A DNA stretch of 64,000 bases, taken from positions 234,141 through 298,140 of the forward strand of contig NZ_KE386873.1 in NCBI RefSeq assembly GCF_000429265.1. Direction: 5' to 3'. Below are positions 8,958-18,556 of this stretch, one piece after another. This DNA is from Actinomyces gerencseriae DSM 6844 (GTDB taxonomy: Bacteria; Actinomycetota; Actinomycetes; Actinomycetales; Actinomycetaceae). A program made the position numbers and the translations under genes. Below the pieces are notes generated by a model. It made no database searches, was not told the origin of the DNA, and worked only from the letters and a program-made list of their open reading frames with translations. Every line of letters begins with the position of its first letter. Position 1 is the stretch's first letter.

Positions 8958-9121
8958 ACTCCCCCGAGCGTCACCCGCCGCCCGCGCCGCAACCGGCCCC
9001 GCACGAGAACGACCCGCCTCGGACGCACGAACCGCCCACCGGCCCCTTGCGCGCCCGCCACCGGTAACGCAACCAGATCACCCTCGCGACACCAGCCCCC
9101 CCGCATGAGAAGGCACGCCCC

Positions 9122-10357
9122 ATGACCGTTTCCTCGACCCGCCCGACCGAGCGGACGGCCGGCCCCACCGCCCGCGCCGCAGCCGGCTCGGCCGCCCGCG
9201 CCGCAACCGGCCCCGCTTCCGGTCCACCAGCCGGCCCCGCGGACGACACCGCAGGCGGCCCCGAGACCGGCCCCGCAGCCGACTTGCGCGCCGGCGCCCT
9301 GCCCACCCCCTCCGACCCCGCCACGTCACCGGCGGCCGACGTCCTCGTGAGCAGGGGCGTCCCGGGGCCGGTGGTGCCCGCCGTGCGGCCCCGCCGTCTG
9401 CGGCGAACGCCCGCCCTGCGGGGACTGGTCGCCCAGACGAGGATGAGCCCAGCCCAGCTCATCCTGCCGGCCTTCGTGCGCGAGGGCATCGACGAGCCGG
9501 TCCCGATCGGCGCCATGCCCGGCGTCGTCCAGCACACCCTGGACTCGCTGCGCCGCGAGGCCGCCGCCTGCGCGGAGGCCGGCGTCGGGGCGATCGACCT
9601 GTTCGGGGTGCCCGCCGCTCGCGACGAGACCGGCTCGCGGGCCTGGGCCGAGAACGGGATCCTCAACCGCGGGATCGCCGCGGTGCGCGCCGAGGTGGGC
9701 GACGATGTCGTCGTGTGCGCGGACACGTGCCTGGACGAGTTCACCAGCCACGGTCACTGCGGGCTCGTGCGCCCCGGGCCGGGAGCGCGCGCCGGGGAGG
9801 TCGACAACGACTCGACCCTGGCGCTGTACCAGGCGATGGCCGTCTCCCAGGCGGAGGCCGGGGCGCATATGGTCTCGCCCTCGGGCATGATGGACGGGCA
9901 GGTCGCGGCGATCCGCGCCGCCCTGGACGCCACCGGGCACGACGACGTCGCCATCCTGGCCTACTCCGCGAAGTACGCCTCGGCCTACTTCGGTCCCTTC
10001 CGCGAGGCCGTGGACTCCGCCCTCAAGGGAGACCGGCGCACCTACCAGCAGGATCCGGCCAACCGCCGCGAGGGACTGCGCGAGGCGATGCTCGACGTCG
10101 AGCAGGGCGCGGACATGGTCATGGTCAAGCCCGCCGGCCCGTACCTGGATGTGCTGGCCGACGTCGCGGCCGCCAGTCCCGTGCCGGTGGCCGCCTATCA
10201 GGTGTCCGGCGAGTACGCGATGGTCGAGGCGGCGGCCGCCAACGGGTGGATCGACCGCGGACGGGTCATCGCGGAGTCGGTGCTCGGGATCGTGCGGGCC
10301 GGCGCCGATACGGTGCTCACCTACTGGGCGCGTGAGATCGCCGAGGGGCTCGACTGA
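9122..10357 (+). CDS. hemB: Delta-aminolevulinic acid dehydratase (porphobilinogen synthase)
   Basis: Joins two 5-aminolevulinate molecules into porphobilinogen. The catalytic lysines are in [13 protein letters not shown] (Lys284) and [10 protein letters not shown] (Lys336). The metal region reads [16 protein letters not shown]: the first and third Cys of the zinc-type DxCxC...HGHCG motif are kept, but the middle Cys is Asp, giving a mixed zinc/magnesium-type site. About 85 residues of Ala/Pro-rich sequence precede the enzyme proper, which starts near [12 protein letters not shown], so the 411-residue length exceeds the usual 320-340. It follows hemD after 164 bp. Confidence 0.96.
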   Translation: MTVSSTRPTERTAGPTARAAAGSAARAATGPASGPPAGPADDTAGGPETGPAADLRAGALPTPSDPATSPAADVLVSRGVPGPVVPAVRPRRLRRTPALRGLVAQTRMSPAQLILPAFVREGIDEPVPIGAMPGVVQHTLDSLRREAAACAEAGVGAIDLFGVPAARDETGSRAWAENGILNRGIAAVRAEVGDDVVVCADTCLDEFTSHGHCGLVRPGPGARAGEVDNDSTLALYQAMAVSQAEAGAHMVSPSGMMDGQVAAIRAALDATGHDDVAILAYSAKYASAYFGPFREAVDSALKGDRRTYQQDPANRREGLREAMLDVEQGADMVMVKPAGPYLDVLADVAAASPVPVAAYQVSGEYAMVEAAAANGWIDRGRVIAESVLGIVRAGADTVLTYWAREIAEGLD

Positions 10358-10481
10358 GGCGCGCCTCCCGGACCCGACCCGCCGGCCAGCGCCTCCGCAG
10401 CGGAGGCCCGGGGCGCGCTCGGGGACGCCCCCGAGCCCGGCCCGCCGGCCGGCCGGCGCTCTCATCGCGCGGCGGCCGCGT

Positions 10482-10565
10482 CCGTCCTCCATCAGTGCGG
10501 GACGACGTCGGGGCGTGTCCGCCAAGACCCCGCCCCACCTGCCCGTCCTCCATCAGTGCGGGACG
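10482..10565 (+). repeat. 23-bp direct repeat pair
   Basis: A 23-bp sequence starting CCGTCCTCCATCAGTGCGGG occurs identically at 10482-10504 and 10543-10565, 61 bp apart, in the hemB-hemL gap. No coding function is visible. Confidence 0.75.
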
Positions 10566-10616
10566 GTGGGAGCGTGGGGCTCCTGTGGCCTAGCAGGACT
10601 CGTCCGGACAGGAGGG

Positions 10617-10736
10617 TGTCCAAATCTGCCGCAAAGGCGTCGCGGGCCGGCATTGACGGTGAAGCAAGGCCCGGAATACCAACGATTCTCTTCGTGCACC
10701 CCGACCGGTCCCGGGCCTTTGTGGCAGATTTGGACA
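10617..10736. repeat. 120-bp inverted-repeat element (MITE-like) between hemB and hemL
   Basis: The ends are inverted copies: TGTCCAAATCTGCCGCAAAG at 10617 pairs with CTTTGTGGCAGATTTGGACA ending at 10736 (one mismatch over 21 bases). The 78-bp interior is GC-rich and partly self-complementary (CCGGTCCCGGGCC). It lies in a 748-bp gap without a convincing gene. A small non-autonomous mobile element or a structured intergenic repeat is likely. I see no obvious target-site duplication and no second copy in the window. Confidence 0.6.
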
Positions 10737-11105
10737 CTCCGGCGCCGAAACGGGCTGCTCCGGGGTATCCCGGGACGGGCCTCACCCGGGAGGGCGGCGC
10801 AGGCGCACCCGGGCGCGGGCATCGGCTCTGGACCCGCGCACCGGGTCCCGCGTCGAAGCGGCTGCCGGCGTCGGCTCCCAGGATCTCCGGGGCCTGCGCG
10901 CGTCGAGCCAGCAGGGCTGCGGCGGATCGATGCGTGGCGGCGGCGACCGGGGCCCGCGCACCCGGACCTGCGCACGTCGGTCCGGCGGAGATCGAGCCGG
11001 TCCTGCCGAGGTCGAACCGGTAGAGTCCGCTCCGGTGATACTCAACAGCTCGACCGGCCCATCACCGACCCGCCCACCACCGACCGACCCGCCGCAGCAG
11101 GAACG

Positions 11106-12524
11106 ATGACGCCCTCGCACTCGACTCCGACCACCAACGCCTCCCTCTTCGACGCCGCCCGCGCCGTCATCCCCGGGGGCGTGGACTCCCCCGTGCGCGC
11201 CTTCGGGTCGGTGGGCGGTACGCCCGCCTTCATCGAGAGCGCCCGGGGCGCCCGCGTCATCGACGCCGAGGGGCGCGACTACGTCGACCTGGTGGGGTCG
11301 TGGGGCCCGGCACTGCTCGGGCACGCCCACCCCGCCGTCGTCGAGGCCGTGCGCCGGGCGGCGTCCCGCGGCCTGTCCTTCGGCGCCCCCACCGCCGCCG
11401 AGACCGAGTTGGCCGAGGCGGTGCGGCGCCGCGTGCCCGCGGCCGAGCGGGTCCGCTTCGTGTCCACCGGCACCGAGGCGACGATGACGGCGGTGCGCCT
11501 GGCGCGCGGGGCGGCCGGTCGCGACCTGGTGGTGAAGTTCGCCGGCTGCTACCACGGGCACAGCGACGGGCTGCTGTCGGCCGCCGGCTCCGGGGTGGCC
11601 ACGGGCGGCCTGCCCGGGTCGGCGGGGGTGCCGCGGGAGGTCGCCGCGCAGACGATCGTGCTGCCCTACAACAACCCGGCCGCCCTGGAGGAGTGCTTCG
11701 CGGAGCGCGGGGAGGAGATCGCCGCCGTCATCACCGAGTCGGCGCCCGCGAACATGGGGATCGTGCCGCCCGCACCCGGTTTCAACGCGGCGGTGCGGCG
11801 GGTGACCGCGGCGCACGGCGCGCTCATGATCGCCGACGAGGTGCTGACCGGCCTCCGAGTGGGTCCGGCCGGGTTCTGGGGTCTGGAGGCCCTGGACGGT
11901 TGGGCCGTCGATCTGCCCGACGGCGGCGCCGCGGTGGCCTCGGCGCCGTCGTGGCCGGGAGCCGACTGGCGCGAGCGGGCGGCCTGGGTGCCGGACCTGC
12001 TGACCTTCGGCAAGGTGGTGGGCGGCGGCATGCCGCTGGCGGCCCTCGGCGGGAGGGCCGACGTCATGGAGCTGCTCGCTCCGGCCGGGCCCGTCTACCA
12101 GGCCGGGACGCTGAGCGGCAACCCGCTGGCCACGGCGGCCGGGCTCGCGACGCTGGAGCTGGCCGACGACGCCGTCTACGCGACCGTCGCCGCCCGCGCG
12201 CGCGAGATCGGACGGGTCGTGGGCGCGGCGCTGGACGCCGAGGGGGTGGCGCACCGGGTGCAGCGCTCGGGCTCGCTGTTCTCGGTCATGTTCGGACCCG
12301 ACGCCGCCGAGCGCGGCGTGCGCGACTACGACGGCGCGCGCGCCCAGGAGGCGTGGCGCTTCGGGCCGTTCTTCCACGCGTTCCTGGAGGCGGGTGTGGC
12401 CCTGCCGCCGAGCGTCTTCGAGGCCTGGTTCGTCTCGGCCGCGCACGCCGACGCCGAGCTGGAGCGCATCGCGGACGCGGCGCCGGCGGCGGCGCGGGCC
12501 GCGGCCTCCGCGCGGCCCGAGTGA
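11106..12524 (+). CDS. hemL: Glutamate-1-semialdehyde 2,1-aminomutase
   Basis: PLP enzyme that converts glutamate-1-semialdehyde to 5-aminolevulinate, showing that the C5 pathway is used. The 472-residue class III aminotransferase fold has [63 protein letters not shown] and [10 protein letters not shown]. The PLP lysine is Lys303 in [18 protein letters not shown]. An insert of about 35 residues ([25 protein letters not shown]) lies just before it. The reading frame is open far upstream, but homology and the ATG at 11106 set the start. A partner hemA is not in the window. Confidence 0.96.
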   Translation: MTPSHSTPTTNASLFDAARAVIPGGVDSPVRAFGSVGGTPAFIESARGARVIDAEGRDYVDLVGSWGPALLGHAHPAVVEAVRRAASRGLSFGAPTAAETELAEAVRRRVPAAERVRFVSTGTEATMTAVRLARGAAGRDLVVKFAGCYHGHSDGLLSAAGSGVATGGLPGSAGVPREVAAQTIVLPYNNPAALEECFAERGEEIAAVITESAPANMGIVPPAPGFNAAVRRVTAAHGALMIADEVLTGLRVGPAGFWGLEALDGWAVDLPDGGAAVASAPSWPGADWRERAAWVPDLLTFGKVVGGGMPLAALGGRADVMELLAPAGPVYQAGTLSGNPLATAAGLATLELADDAVYATVAARAREIGRVVGAALDAEGVAHRVQRSGSLFSVMFGPDAAERGVRDYDGARAQEAWRFGPFFHAFLEAGVALPPSVFEAWFVSAAHADAELERIADAAPAAARAAASARPE

Positions 12525-12554
12525 TTCCCCGAAGTGATCGCCGAGTAGCGGCGT

Positions 12555-12574
12555 CCCGCCCCGGCGGGTCATTT
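12555..12574 (+). terminator. Possible terminator hairpin after hemL
   Basis: CCCGCC and GGCGGG are separated by two bases and followed by TCATTT, 30 bp after the hemL stop. The stem is short with a weak T-tract, so it is only a candidate. Confidence 0.35.
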
Positions 12575-12775
12575 CCCGGTTGACCCGCGAGTGCCGAGGT
12601 CGCCCCGACCATCTGCGCCCTCATCGCATACGTCCGGACAGCCATTCACTTCCGGCGGTCTCGGGACTAGGCTGACATCGACCGTGCAGTTCTCGATCCT
12701 TCCAGCCCTGACCCGACGAGTACAACGACCGATCGCCACGCGCATCGCGCACGCATCGATGATGATGAGATTCTC

Positions 12776-13078
12776 ATGACTCCGCCCGCCCTGCAGATCT
12801 GCTACAGCACGACCTCCACGATCAGCACGACCGTGTCCAACTGCGCCGACGTCATCACCGCGACGTCGGGCGACGAGGAGGTGCGCACCTCCGGCGGCCT
12901 GAGCGGGGCCGGCCTGAGCCTCAAGGCATCGAACGCCGCGGACTCCGTCTCCACAGCCAGGAGGAGATTCTCATCCCGGCTCACCGACCACTCCACCGGC
13001 ATCTACGACGCCACGCGAGGCATCGCCGCCGCCGACGAGGCGGCCGCCGCCGACGTCCCGCGGCTCGGCGACTACTGA
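12776..13078 (+). CDS. Small helical protein, possible type VII (ESX) substrate or partner
   Basis: 100-residue protein with no signal peptide and no Cys pair. It is rich in Ser, Thr and Ala and predicted to be largely helical (SLKASNAADSVSTARRRFSSRL, IYDATRGIAAADEAAAADV). Size and layout resemble small ESX-associated substrates, but a clear WXG motif and an exact YxxxD/E signal are absent, so the assignment is weak. It lies 108 bp upstream of the DUF1023-type hydrolase, a gene class that often follows a small WXG/EspC-like gene in actinobacteria. It starts at ATG 12776. Confidence 0.6.
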   Translation: MTPPALQICYSTTSTISTTVSNCADVITATSGDEEVRTSGGLSGAGLSLKASNAADSVSTARRRFSSRLTDHSTGIYDATRGIAAADEAAAADVPRLGDY

Positions 13079-13186
13079 CTCACTCGGGCCGGCCGCGCTG
13101 GAGCCGGCGCTCGGCAGCGCCCACGGCTCACCCTCGATCCTCTCACCCCCTCGACTCTGACCATATCGGAAAATTTCGGAGATGCG

Positions 13187-14842
13187 ATGACGACTTTCGA
13201 TGATGTCCTGACCTGGAGCGGCACGTCCCTGTACGACGCCGGGGACGCGCTCAAGGCGGTCGCGAACAAGTACGAGCACGTGTACGACGAGCTGACCGGT
13301 CTCAGCACCGACGGCCTCGAGGGCAAGACCGCCGAGGCGGAGGCCAAGGCCCGGCGGATCCTCGCCGACGACGCCATGGACCTGTGGACCGCCCTGGGTC
13401 ACTCCGGCAACGATCTCATCGACGCCTCGACCACGGTCGACAGCCTCATGAACCAGGCCTGGGGCATCAAGGGCCGAGTGGAGGCGCGAGAACTGACCAT
13501 CACGAACGGCATCGTCGAGGTCCCGGACTCCTACCGGGTTCGGGGATTCGCCGACGATGTCCACTCAGTCCTTGCCTCCTACCAGGAGGAGGTCGATCGC
13601 CTGATGGAGCAGGTCGAGGACACGGTGGTGCTCCTGCAGGGCGTCTACGACGACATCGCCGGCCTGGACGACACGGCCCTCGGACCGCGGGCCGATGTGG
13701 TCAACGCCGGGAAGCAGGAGCCGGACCCCTCCTGGACGCCCGACGAGGTCAACGACTGGTGGACGGCCCTGAGTCCCGAGGAGCAGCAGGACATCATCAC
13801 GAACAACCCGTGGTGGATCGGGAACCTGAACGGCATTCCCATGAAGGACAGGGACGCCGCCAACCGGGTCTGGCTGCCGATCATGCAGAGGGAGATCGAC
13901 CAGCAGGTGGAGGACTTCAGCGGGCCGAAGACGAATTCGCCCGGGCTCACCGCAGGCGGAAACGAGAGTCTGCTGGTCCAATCGGCCCTGACCCCCGAGT
14001 ACGCCGCCCTGCTCCAGAAGCAGAAGGACATTCACGCACTGTCCGCCATGTTCAGTGAGGATTCGGACGCAGCGGGCCGTTCACTGCTGGTGCTGGACAA
14101 CTCCGGGGACCATCTCCGGGCGGCGGTCGGCTCGGGCGACGTGGACGGCGCCGCCCACGTCCTCGTCTACACGCCCGGCATGACGACCACCGTCGCCGGC
14201 GGCCTCGCCGGGGACGACGGACAGCCTGGCGGGAGTGTCAAGAACACCGAGAACATTATGGAAAAAGTCGATCCAAGCTGGGCGAAACCCGGCGATCAGA
14301 ATTCCGAGACGGTGGCGGGCGTGACCTGGCTGGGATACGATGCGCCCAATTGGGGGGAGACCTTGACCTTTTCCACGGGCACCGTCCTCAATGACAACGA
14401 GGCAGAGAAGGCCGGTCCGGACCTCGCCGGTTTCTACGACGGCGTCCAGGCCACCCACCACGGCGACCCGCACCTGGTGGCGGGCGGCCACTCCTACGGG
14501 TCCACGGCCACCGGATACGCGCTGCGGGAGACGACGGCGCCCGACGACGTCGCGATATGGGGGTCTCCCGGCGCCACGACGGTGGATGCCTCCGATCTGA
14601 ACATGCTGCCCGACCACTCGTACGCCGCGGCCGCGAACGGTGACGTTGTTGCAGCCTCCGGCGTCTACGGCGGGAACCCGACCACCGATCCGGACTCCGA
14701 CTTCACCGCCCTGGACACCGACAAGCAGGACGGTCTGGGCTCGTCCTCCATGCATTCGAACTACACCAACCCCGGCACCACGTCGCTGCACGATCTCGGG
14801 AACATCCTGGGCGGCGACGATCCGGACTACGTCGATCGCTGA
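13187..14842 (+). CDS. Alpha/beta hydrolase of the DUF1023 type with WXG-like N-terminal region
   Basis: 551-residue protein. Residues 1-180 are helical and resemble the long WXG100-superfamily region of actinobacterial type VII substrates. A linker with WWTALSPEEQQDIITNNPWW and GNLNGIPMKDRDAANR is characteristic of DUF1023 hydrolases. The hydrolase domain has VLVYTPGMTTT (oxyanion region), the nucleophile elbow GGHSYGST (about residues 434-441) and a late MHSNY segment that may hold the catalytic His. GGAG 8 bases upstream supports the ATG. There is no signal peptide, so export, if any, would be by a non-Sec route. A secreted lipase or esterase effector is inferred; two anchored paralogues follow directly. 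Confidence 0.82.
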   Translation: MTTFDDVLTWSGTSLYDAGDALKAVANKYEHVYDELTGLSTDGLEGKTAEAEAKARRILADDAMDLWTALGHSGNDLIDASTTVDSLMNQAWGIKGRVEARELTITNGIVEVPDSYRVRGFADDVHSVLASYQEEVDRLMEQVEDTVVLLQGVYDDIAGLDDTALGPRADVVNAGKQEPDPSWTPDEVNDWWTALSPEEQQDIITNNPWWIGNLNGIPMKDRDAANRVWLPIMQREIDQQVEDFSGPKTNSPGLTAGGNESLLVQSALTPEYAALLQKQKDIHALSAMFSEDSDAAGRSLLVLDNSGDHLRAAVGSGDVDGAAHVLVYTPGMTTTVAGGLAGDDGQPGGSVKNTENIMEKVDPSWAKPGDQNSETVAGVTWLGYDAPNWGETLTFSTGTVLNDNEAEKAGPDLAGFYDGVQATHHGDPHLVAGGHSYGSTATGYALRETTAPDDVAIWGSPGATTVDASDLNMLPDHSYAAAANGDVVAASGVYGGNPTTDPDSDFTALDTDKQDGLGSSSMHSNYTNPGTTSLHDLGNILGGDDPDYVDR

Positions 14843-14860
14843 AACCCGGGAGGCCCGCTC

Positions 14861-15718
14861 ATGAACACCAGCAACGACGATCCGGGTACCACCAAGTGCC
14901 CCGGTCGCACCCGTTCCCGCGTCTGGTGGCAGCGGGGGGCGGGCGTACTGCTGGTGGTCGCCTTCGCCTACGCCACGATCTACGGCTGCGGCACCTTCCT
15001 CATCGAGGGGATCAACCCCAACACCAAGCCCGAAAGGTTCACCGGCCCCCGCCCCGACATCCCCATCACCCAGGCCCGCACCGACACCCTCAACCTCCTC
15101 CTGACCATCTACGACACCCTCACCCGTGAGCACATCGTCGACGCCTGGGTCCCCCCAGCACCAGGACCCGGCGGAGGCGGCTACCAAGCCCGCATCGGCG
15201 GCGAATACAACGAACCCGTCTGCCCCGAAGGAACCACCAACGAACGCTACTTCCTGGCCAGAGCGGCCAGAACCACCCCGAGAGACGATCCCCAGACCGA
15301 CCGCGAGAACGCCGTGATCGAGGAGATCATGGCCCCCCACGGCTTCATCAACGACACCCGCCGCAAGGAGTACCGCAGGCTCTCCGACGGCGCCCGGATC
15401 TACTTCTCCGGATACGCGATCGTGATCACCACCGGCTGCCACCCCGGCACACCATTCCAGGACTGGCCCACCGGCACCGAGGCCGTCCCCGACTACCTGC
15501 GCACCACCGGCCGTGGCGCAACCGAAGACCGCGACGTCTACCCGGACACCGACACCTGGCCCACCCAGACCCCCACCAACCCCATCCCCTCACCCGCCAC
15601 CGACCAACCACCACCCCAAGCAACACCACCCCAGGCCACACCAACCCCCACGAAAACCCCACGACCCGAAAGAACCCCACGACCAAGGAAAACCCCACGA
15701 CCCAGGACAACCCCATGA
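14861..15718 (+). CDS. Membrane-anchored protein, paralogue A of a tandem pair
   Basis: 285 residues: a short basic cytoplasmic tail, one membrane segment (about 28-50, GAGVLLVVAFAYATIYGCGTFLI), an outer domain of about 170 residues, and a Pro/Thr/Arg-rich tail containing repeats of KTPRPR. The domain shares PITQARTD-LNLLLTIYD, the block TTGCHPGT...DWPTGTEAVPDYLRTTGR and overall spacing with the next protein. I assign no named family. It lies 18 bp after the DUF1023 hydrolase and overlaps the next gene by 4 bases (ATGA), so the three are probably co-transcribed. A role as immunity or partner protein for the hydrolase is inferred. Confidence 0.78.
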   Translation: MNTSNDDPGTTKCPGRTRSRVWWQRGAGVLLVVAFAYATIYGCGTFLIEGINPNTKPERFTGPRPDIPITQARTDTLNLLLTIYDTLTREHIVDAWVPPAPGPGGGGYQARIGGEYNEPVCPEGTTNERYFLARAARTTPRDDPQTDRENAVIEEIMAPHGFINDTRRKEYRRLSDGARIYFSGYAIVITTGCHPGTPFQDWPTGTEAVPDYLRTTGRGATEDRDVYPDTDTWPTQTPTNPIPSPATDQPPPQATPPQATPTPTKTPRPERTPRPRKTPRPRTTP

Positions 15719-16455
15719 CCTCCGAACCCGAAGACACCCACAACACGCCCCCGGCCGAGCCCTCAGGGCCCTCCTCCGAGTCCCCCGAGACGTCCTCGGA
15801 CAAGTTCTTCTGGGGCCTCAGCAGAGCCTCCCGGTGGAGGTGGGGCACTCTGGCCGTCGTCACCCTCGTCCTGTACGTCGTGTTCGTCGTCCCCCTCTGG
15901 CGCATGTCCTACGAGACCCATGCCCGTGAGAACGCCCCTCGTGCATTCACCGGAACCGGCGACAACATCCCCCTCACCCAAGCCCGCTCCGACGCACTCG
16001 CGCTCCAGGTGAGGATCTACGACGCCCTGACCCCGCTCGGCGCAGGCGAGTGGACACCGCCGGCCGAGGGCACGCCCATCTACCAGGCCTTCCGGGATAC
16101 GTGGATGGACTGCCCGTTCGGCAAGGCCGGAGAATTCTACGACCTCGCCTCGGGAGGGCACCTCGACGACCGCGAGGCCGCCCTGGCGGCCGTCAGCCCG
16201 ATCGCCGAGGAGGCCGGCTTCGCCGTCGCCCCCGATGATCAGACCAACCAGCCCGGAGCCACCTTCTACCGGGACAGCGACAACGCCTCCATCTCCCTGC
16301 GCCTGGGGGTGACCACCTCCGTCGTCGTCTCCACCGGCTGCCACAAGGGCGCCGCCCTGAGGGGATGGCCGTCGGGCACCGACGTCGTCCCCGGCTACCT
16401 GCGCACCACCGGCCGCGCCCCGCAGGCCGGCGGCAACGGGACCTGGGACGACTGA
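15715..16455 (+). CDS. Membrane-anchored protein, paralogue B of a tandem pair
   Basis: 246 residues with a 45-residue cytoplasmic tail, one membrane segment (about 46-62, TLAVVTLVLYVVFVVPL) and a soluble outer domain. It shares PLTQARSDALALQVRIYDAL and STGCHKGA...GWPSGTDVVPGYLRTTGR with the preceding protein, so the two derive from a duplication, but it lacks the repetitive Pro-rich tail. The ATGA overlap with the upstream gene shows translational coupling. Function unknown; the context suggests joint action with the hydrolase at 13187. Confidence 0.78.
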   Translation: MTSEPEDTHNTPPAEPSGPSSESPETSSDKFFWGLSRASRWRWGTLAVVTLVLYVVFVVPLWRMSYETHARENAPRAFTGTGDNIPLTQARSDALALQVRIYDALTPLGAGEWTPPAEGTPIYQAFRDTWMDCPFGKAGEFYDLASGGHLDDREAALAAVSPIAEEAGFAVAPDDQTNQPGATFYRDSDNASISLRLGVTTSVVVSTGCHKGAALRGWPSGTDVVPGYLRTTGRAPQAGGNGTWDD

Positions 16456-16698
16456 GAGCGGGCCGCCGGGCCGCTGCCGCAGTCCGGGCCCGAACCGCCC
16501 AGGCGCCCCGGCGCCCGTGACGGTTCTCCCGACGGCGCCCATGGGCCGGCGGGGTGTGCGACCCGTTCGGGCTTCGGCCCCGCGCCCGCTTCCGGATCGT
16601 CCTTTTCCGCGTGGACGTGTGACCTGTTCGGGCCGACCAGGGAAGAGTCAGGGGACTCCCGGATACCGATCGAATTCGGAGAACGGCACGCTTGAGTC

Positions 16699-16935
16699 AT
16701 GACACAGCACTACCCGTCCGACCCGTCCCTGTCCGCCCGCACCGAGAGCTGGCGATCCACGCTCCCCCGCCGCTCGTACCGCCGACTGATCGCCGGAGTC
16801 TGCGGCGGGCTGGCCGAGTACTGGGGCGTGAGCCCCACGCTCGTGCGCCTCGCCTGCCTCGCCCTGGCCCTGCTCCCGGGGCCCATGTGGGTCGTCTACG
16901 TCGTCGCCTGGATCCTCATGCCCGAGCCCGAGTGA
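16699..16935 (+). CDS. PspC-domain membrane protein
   Basis: 78-residue single-domain PspC protein. The family signature RRLIAGVCGGLAEYWGVSPTLVRL is followed by a hydrophobic segment (LACLALALLPGPMWVVYVVAWILMP). PspC domains sit in the membrane and in several bacteria take part in envelope stress responses. The gene's last 40 bases overlap the 3' end of the convergent membrane-protein gene on the other strand. Confidence 0.9.
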   Translation: MTQHYPSDPSLSARTESWRSTLPRRSYRRLIAGVCGGLAEYWGVSPTLVRLACLALALLPGPMWVVYVVAWILMPEPE

Positions 16936-17588
16936 GCGGCGGGCGGACGGCCGCCGAGGACGACGGCGTCTCCTCTGGGCCCCGTTCCCGTTAGACGGAC
17001 ATAGATGTAGGTGATCATGAGGTCGGCCAGCGGCCACAGCACGATCCATCCGACCAGGCTGACGCAGCCGACGACGGCGAGCGCAGCGGCGGCCAGGACG
17101 GGCCCGCCGGCCCCCGGCCGCCGCATGAGGGCGAAGGACTCGGCGAAGGCCCCTTTTCGCCGCGGCGCGGTGGACATGGCACAACGCGTGGCGAATATCC
17201 AGAAGTAGACGAGGACGAACCACAGCCCTCCGGCGAGGGAGGCGAGGCCGATGATCCCGCACGCGAGCATCGTGGGCAGGGCCCGATGCGCGTTGGGCAG
17301 CGTGACCAGGTGCCGTGGTCGCAGATGCTCGCCGGCGGCCACCGCGAGCGAGGCCCGGGTCTGGGAAAGCATACCCATCCAGATCATGCACACCGTGGTC
17401 AGCAGCGACGGTATCGTCCACGGGTCGCTGAGGTTGGGCGCGAGGTGGAGCACGTCGAGAATGAGATAGGAGAACCCGATCCCGGACCCCACCCACAGGA
17501 CACCGGGCAGAAACAGCACCGGCTGGCGCCGCAACTGGGTCACGGCCCAACGCAGCGACGCACGAACCGTCAGCGAGGCGGGCACCAT
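16896..17588 (-). CDS. Multi-pass membrane protein of unknown function
   Basis: 230 residues with about five hydrophobic segments (VLFLPGVLWVGSGIGFSYLI, a second around IPSLLTTVCMIWMGML, then MLACGIIGLASLAGGLWFVLVYFWIF, VLAAAALAVVGCVSLVGWIVLW). Short positively charged loops carry RRPGAG and RRKGAFAESFALMRR. The layout resembles DUF975-type or glycerophosphodiesterase-type membrane domains, but no motif is decisive. It ends inside the pspC gene on the opposite strand and lies 16 bp downstream of the next minus-strand gene, so the two are probably one transcript. Confidence 0.75.
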   Translation of the reverse strand: MVPASLTVRASLRWAVTQLRRQPVLFLPGVLWVGSGIGFSYLILDVLHLAPNLSDPWTIPSLLTTVCMIWMGMLSQTRASLAVAAGEHLRPRHLVTLPNAHRALPTMLACGIIGLASLAGGLWFVLVYFWIFATRCAMSTAPRRKGAFAESFALMRRPGAGGPVLAAAALAVVGCVSLVGWIVLWPLADLMITYIYVRLTGTGPRGDAVVLGGRPPAAHSGSGMRIQATT

Positions 17589-17604
17589 GCTGGGAGGCGT
17601 CCCG

Positions 17605-18501
17605 TCACTCGTGCGGCCAGGAGGGCGGCGTGCGCATCATCATCTCGGGAAGCGGCAGGTCGGAGCCGGGTATGACCGCCTCGTACACGCCCGCCTCAAT
17701 GCGCGTCATGCCGCGCTCTTCCGCCGCGTAGGCGTTCAACGCCAGTGACAGGAGCCGGAACTGGCCCTGACCGGCCCGCCCGGCCAGCAGGCAGGGGAGT
17801 CCCTTCCATGTGACGCGCGTCTGCATGAAACCGACCTCGGCGATCTCACCGGGTTCCAGTGGCGCGGCGTCAGTCCCGGACGCGAGGTTGTAGACCTCGA
17901 CCAGCGCGTCGTCGTCGGAGACGACCAGGTCCGCGGGGTCCGAGGTCTGCTCGCCGCGCCTGCGAACCTGCGGCCCCAGAAAGGGGTTGACCGGCGCCAA
18001 CGGGGGCGGCGCCTTCAGCGGGGTGCCCTCGGGAAGGACCCACCCGATACGCGCCCCGCCGTAGGTGGCGATCAGGCTCTCGGGCGAGCCGTCGGCCTCA
18101 TGCTTGATCAACTGGGCCCCGGCCCTCAGACGAGTCGGCTCCACATAGGACAGGGCCGCGATGGGATCGCCGGGCAGCTTGACCATCCCCCGCCCGTCGA
18201 ACGGGGGATGCTCCAGGATGGGGCCCTTGGTGATCGCCTGCTCGGCCGACGTCGTCCCGCCCATGGCAGCGATGGCCCGATCAGTGGGCCACAGGGGGAA
18301 GCGCAGAGTGGCGATACCCGCCACCCGCGTCTGCTCAGTGACCGGCCACTCCAGGAAGAGCGCCTCGAACAGCTCACGGGAGGTATCCGTGGGACGAATG
18401 GCCCTCGCATCCACGGCATAACCGTGGACCTGGTCCTCACCGTGACCGATGTACCGGTCGAACATCTCCTTGTTCACGAATTTCTCAAGCCAACGAGCCA
18501 C
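17605..18501 (-). CDS. Hypothetical cytoplasmic protein
   Basis: 298-residue soluble protein without signal peptide or membrane segment, and no family I recognise. GTG start with AAGGAG 5 bases upstream (MARWLEKFVNKEMF). A Pro-rich loop (PEGTPLKAPPPLAPVNPFLGP) splits an N-terminal half containing FDGRGMVKLPGDPIAALSYVEP from a C-terminal half with GFMQTRVTWKGLPCLLAGR. It may belong to the same accessory cluster as the 795-residue protein just upstream. No role is proposed. Confidence 0.72.
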   Translation of the reverse strand: MARWLEKFVNKEMFDRYIGHGEDQVHGYAVDARAIRPTDTSRELFEALFLEWPVTEQTRVAGIATLRFPLWPTDRAIAAMGGTTSAEQAITKGPILEHPPFDGRGMVKLPGDPIAALSYVEPTRLRAGAQLIKHEADGSPESLIATYGGARIGWVLPEGTPLKAPPPLAPVNPFLGPQVRRRGEQTSDPADLVVSDDDALVEVYNLASGTDAAPLEPGEIAEVGFMQTRVTWKGLPCLLAGRAGQGQFRLLSLALNAYAAEERGMTRIEAGVYEAVIPGSDLPLPEMMMRTPPSWPHE

Positions 18502-18556
18502 CGGAACTCCTTCACGTCAGGTCGCATCAGGACAATCTATTGTGCCATGTCTCATG

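Noticed and set aside
10149-11105. Long N-terminal extension of HemL
   Set aside because: The frame is open upstream to 10149, but it crosses the hemB end and the inverted-repeat element. Homology starts just after ATG 11106.
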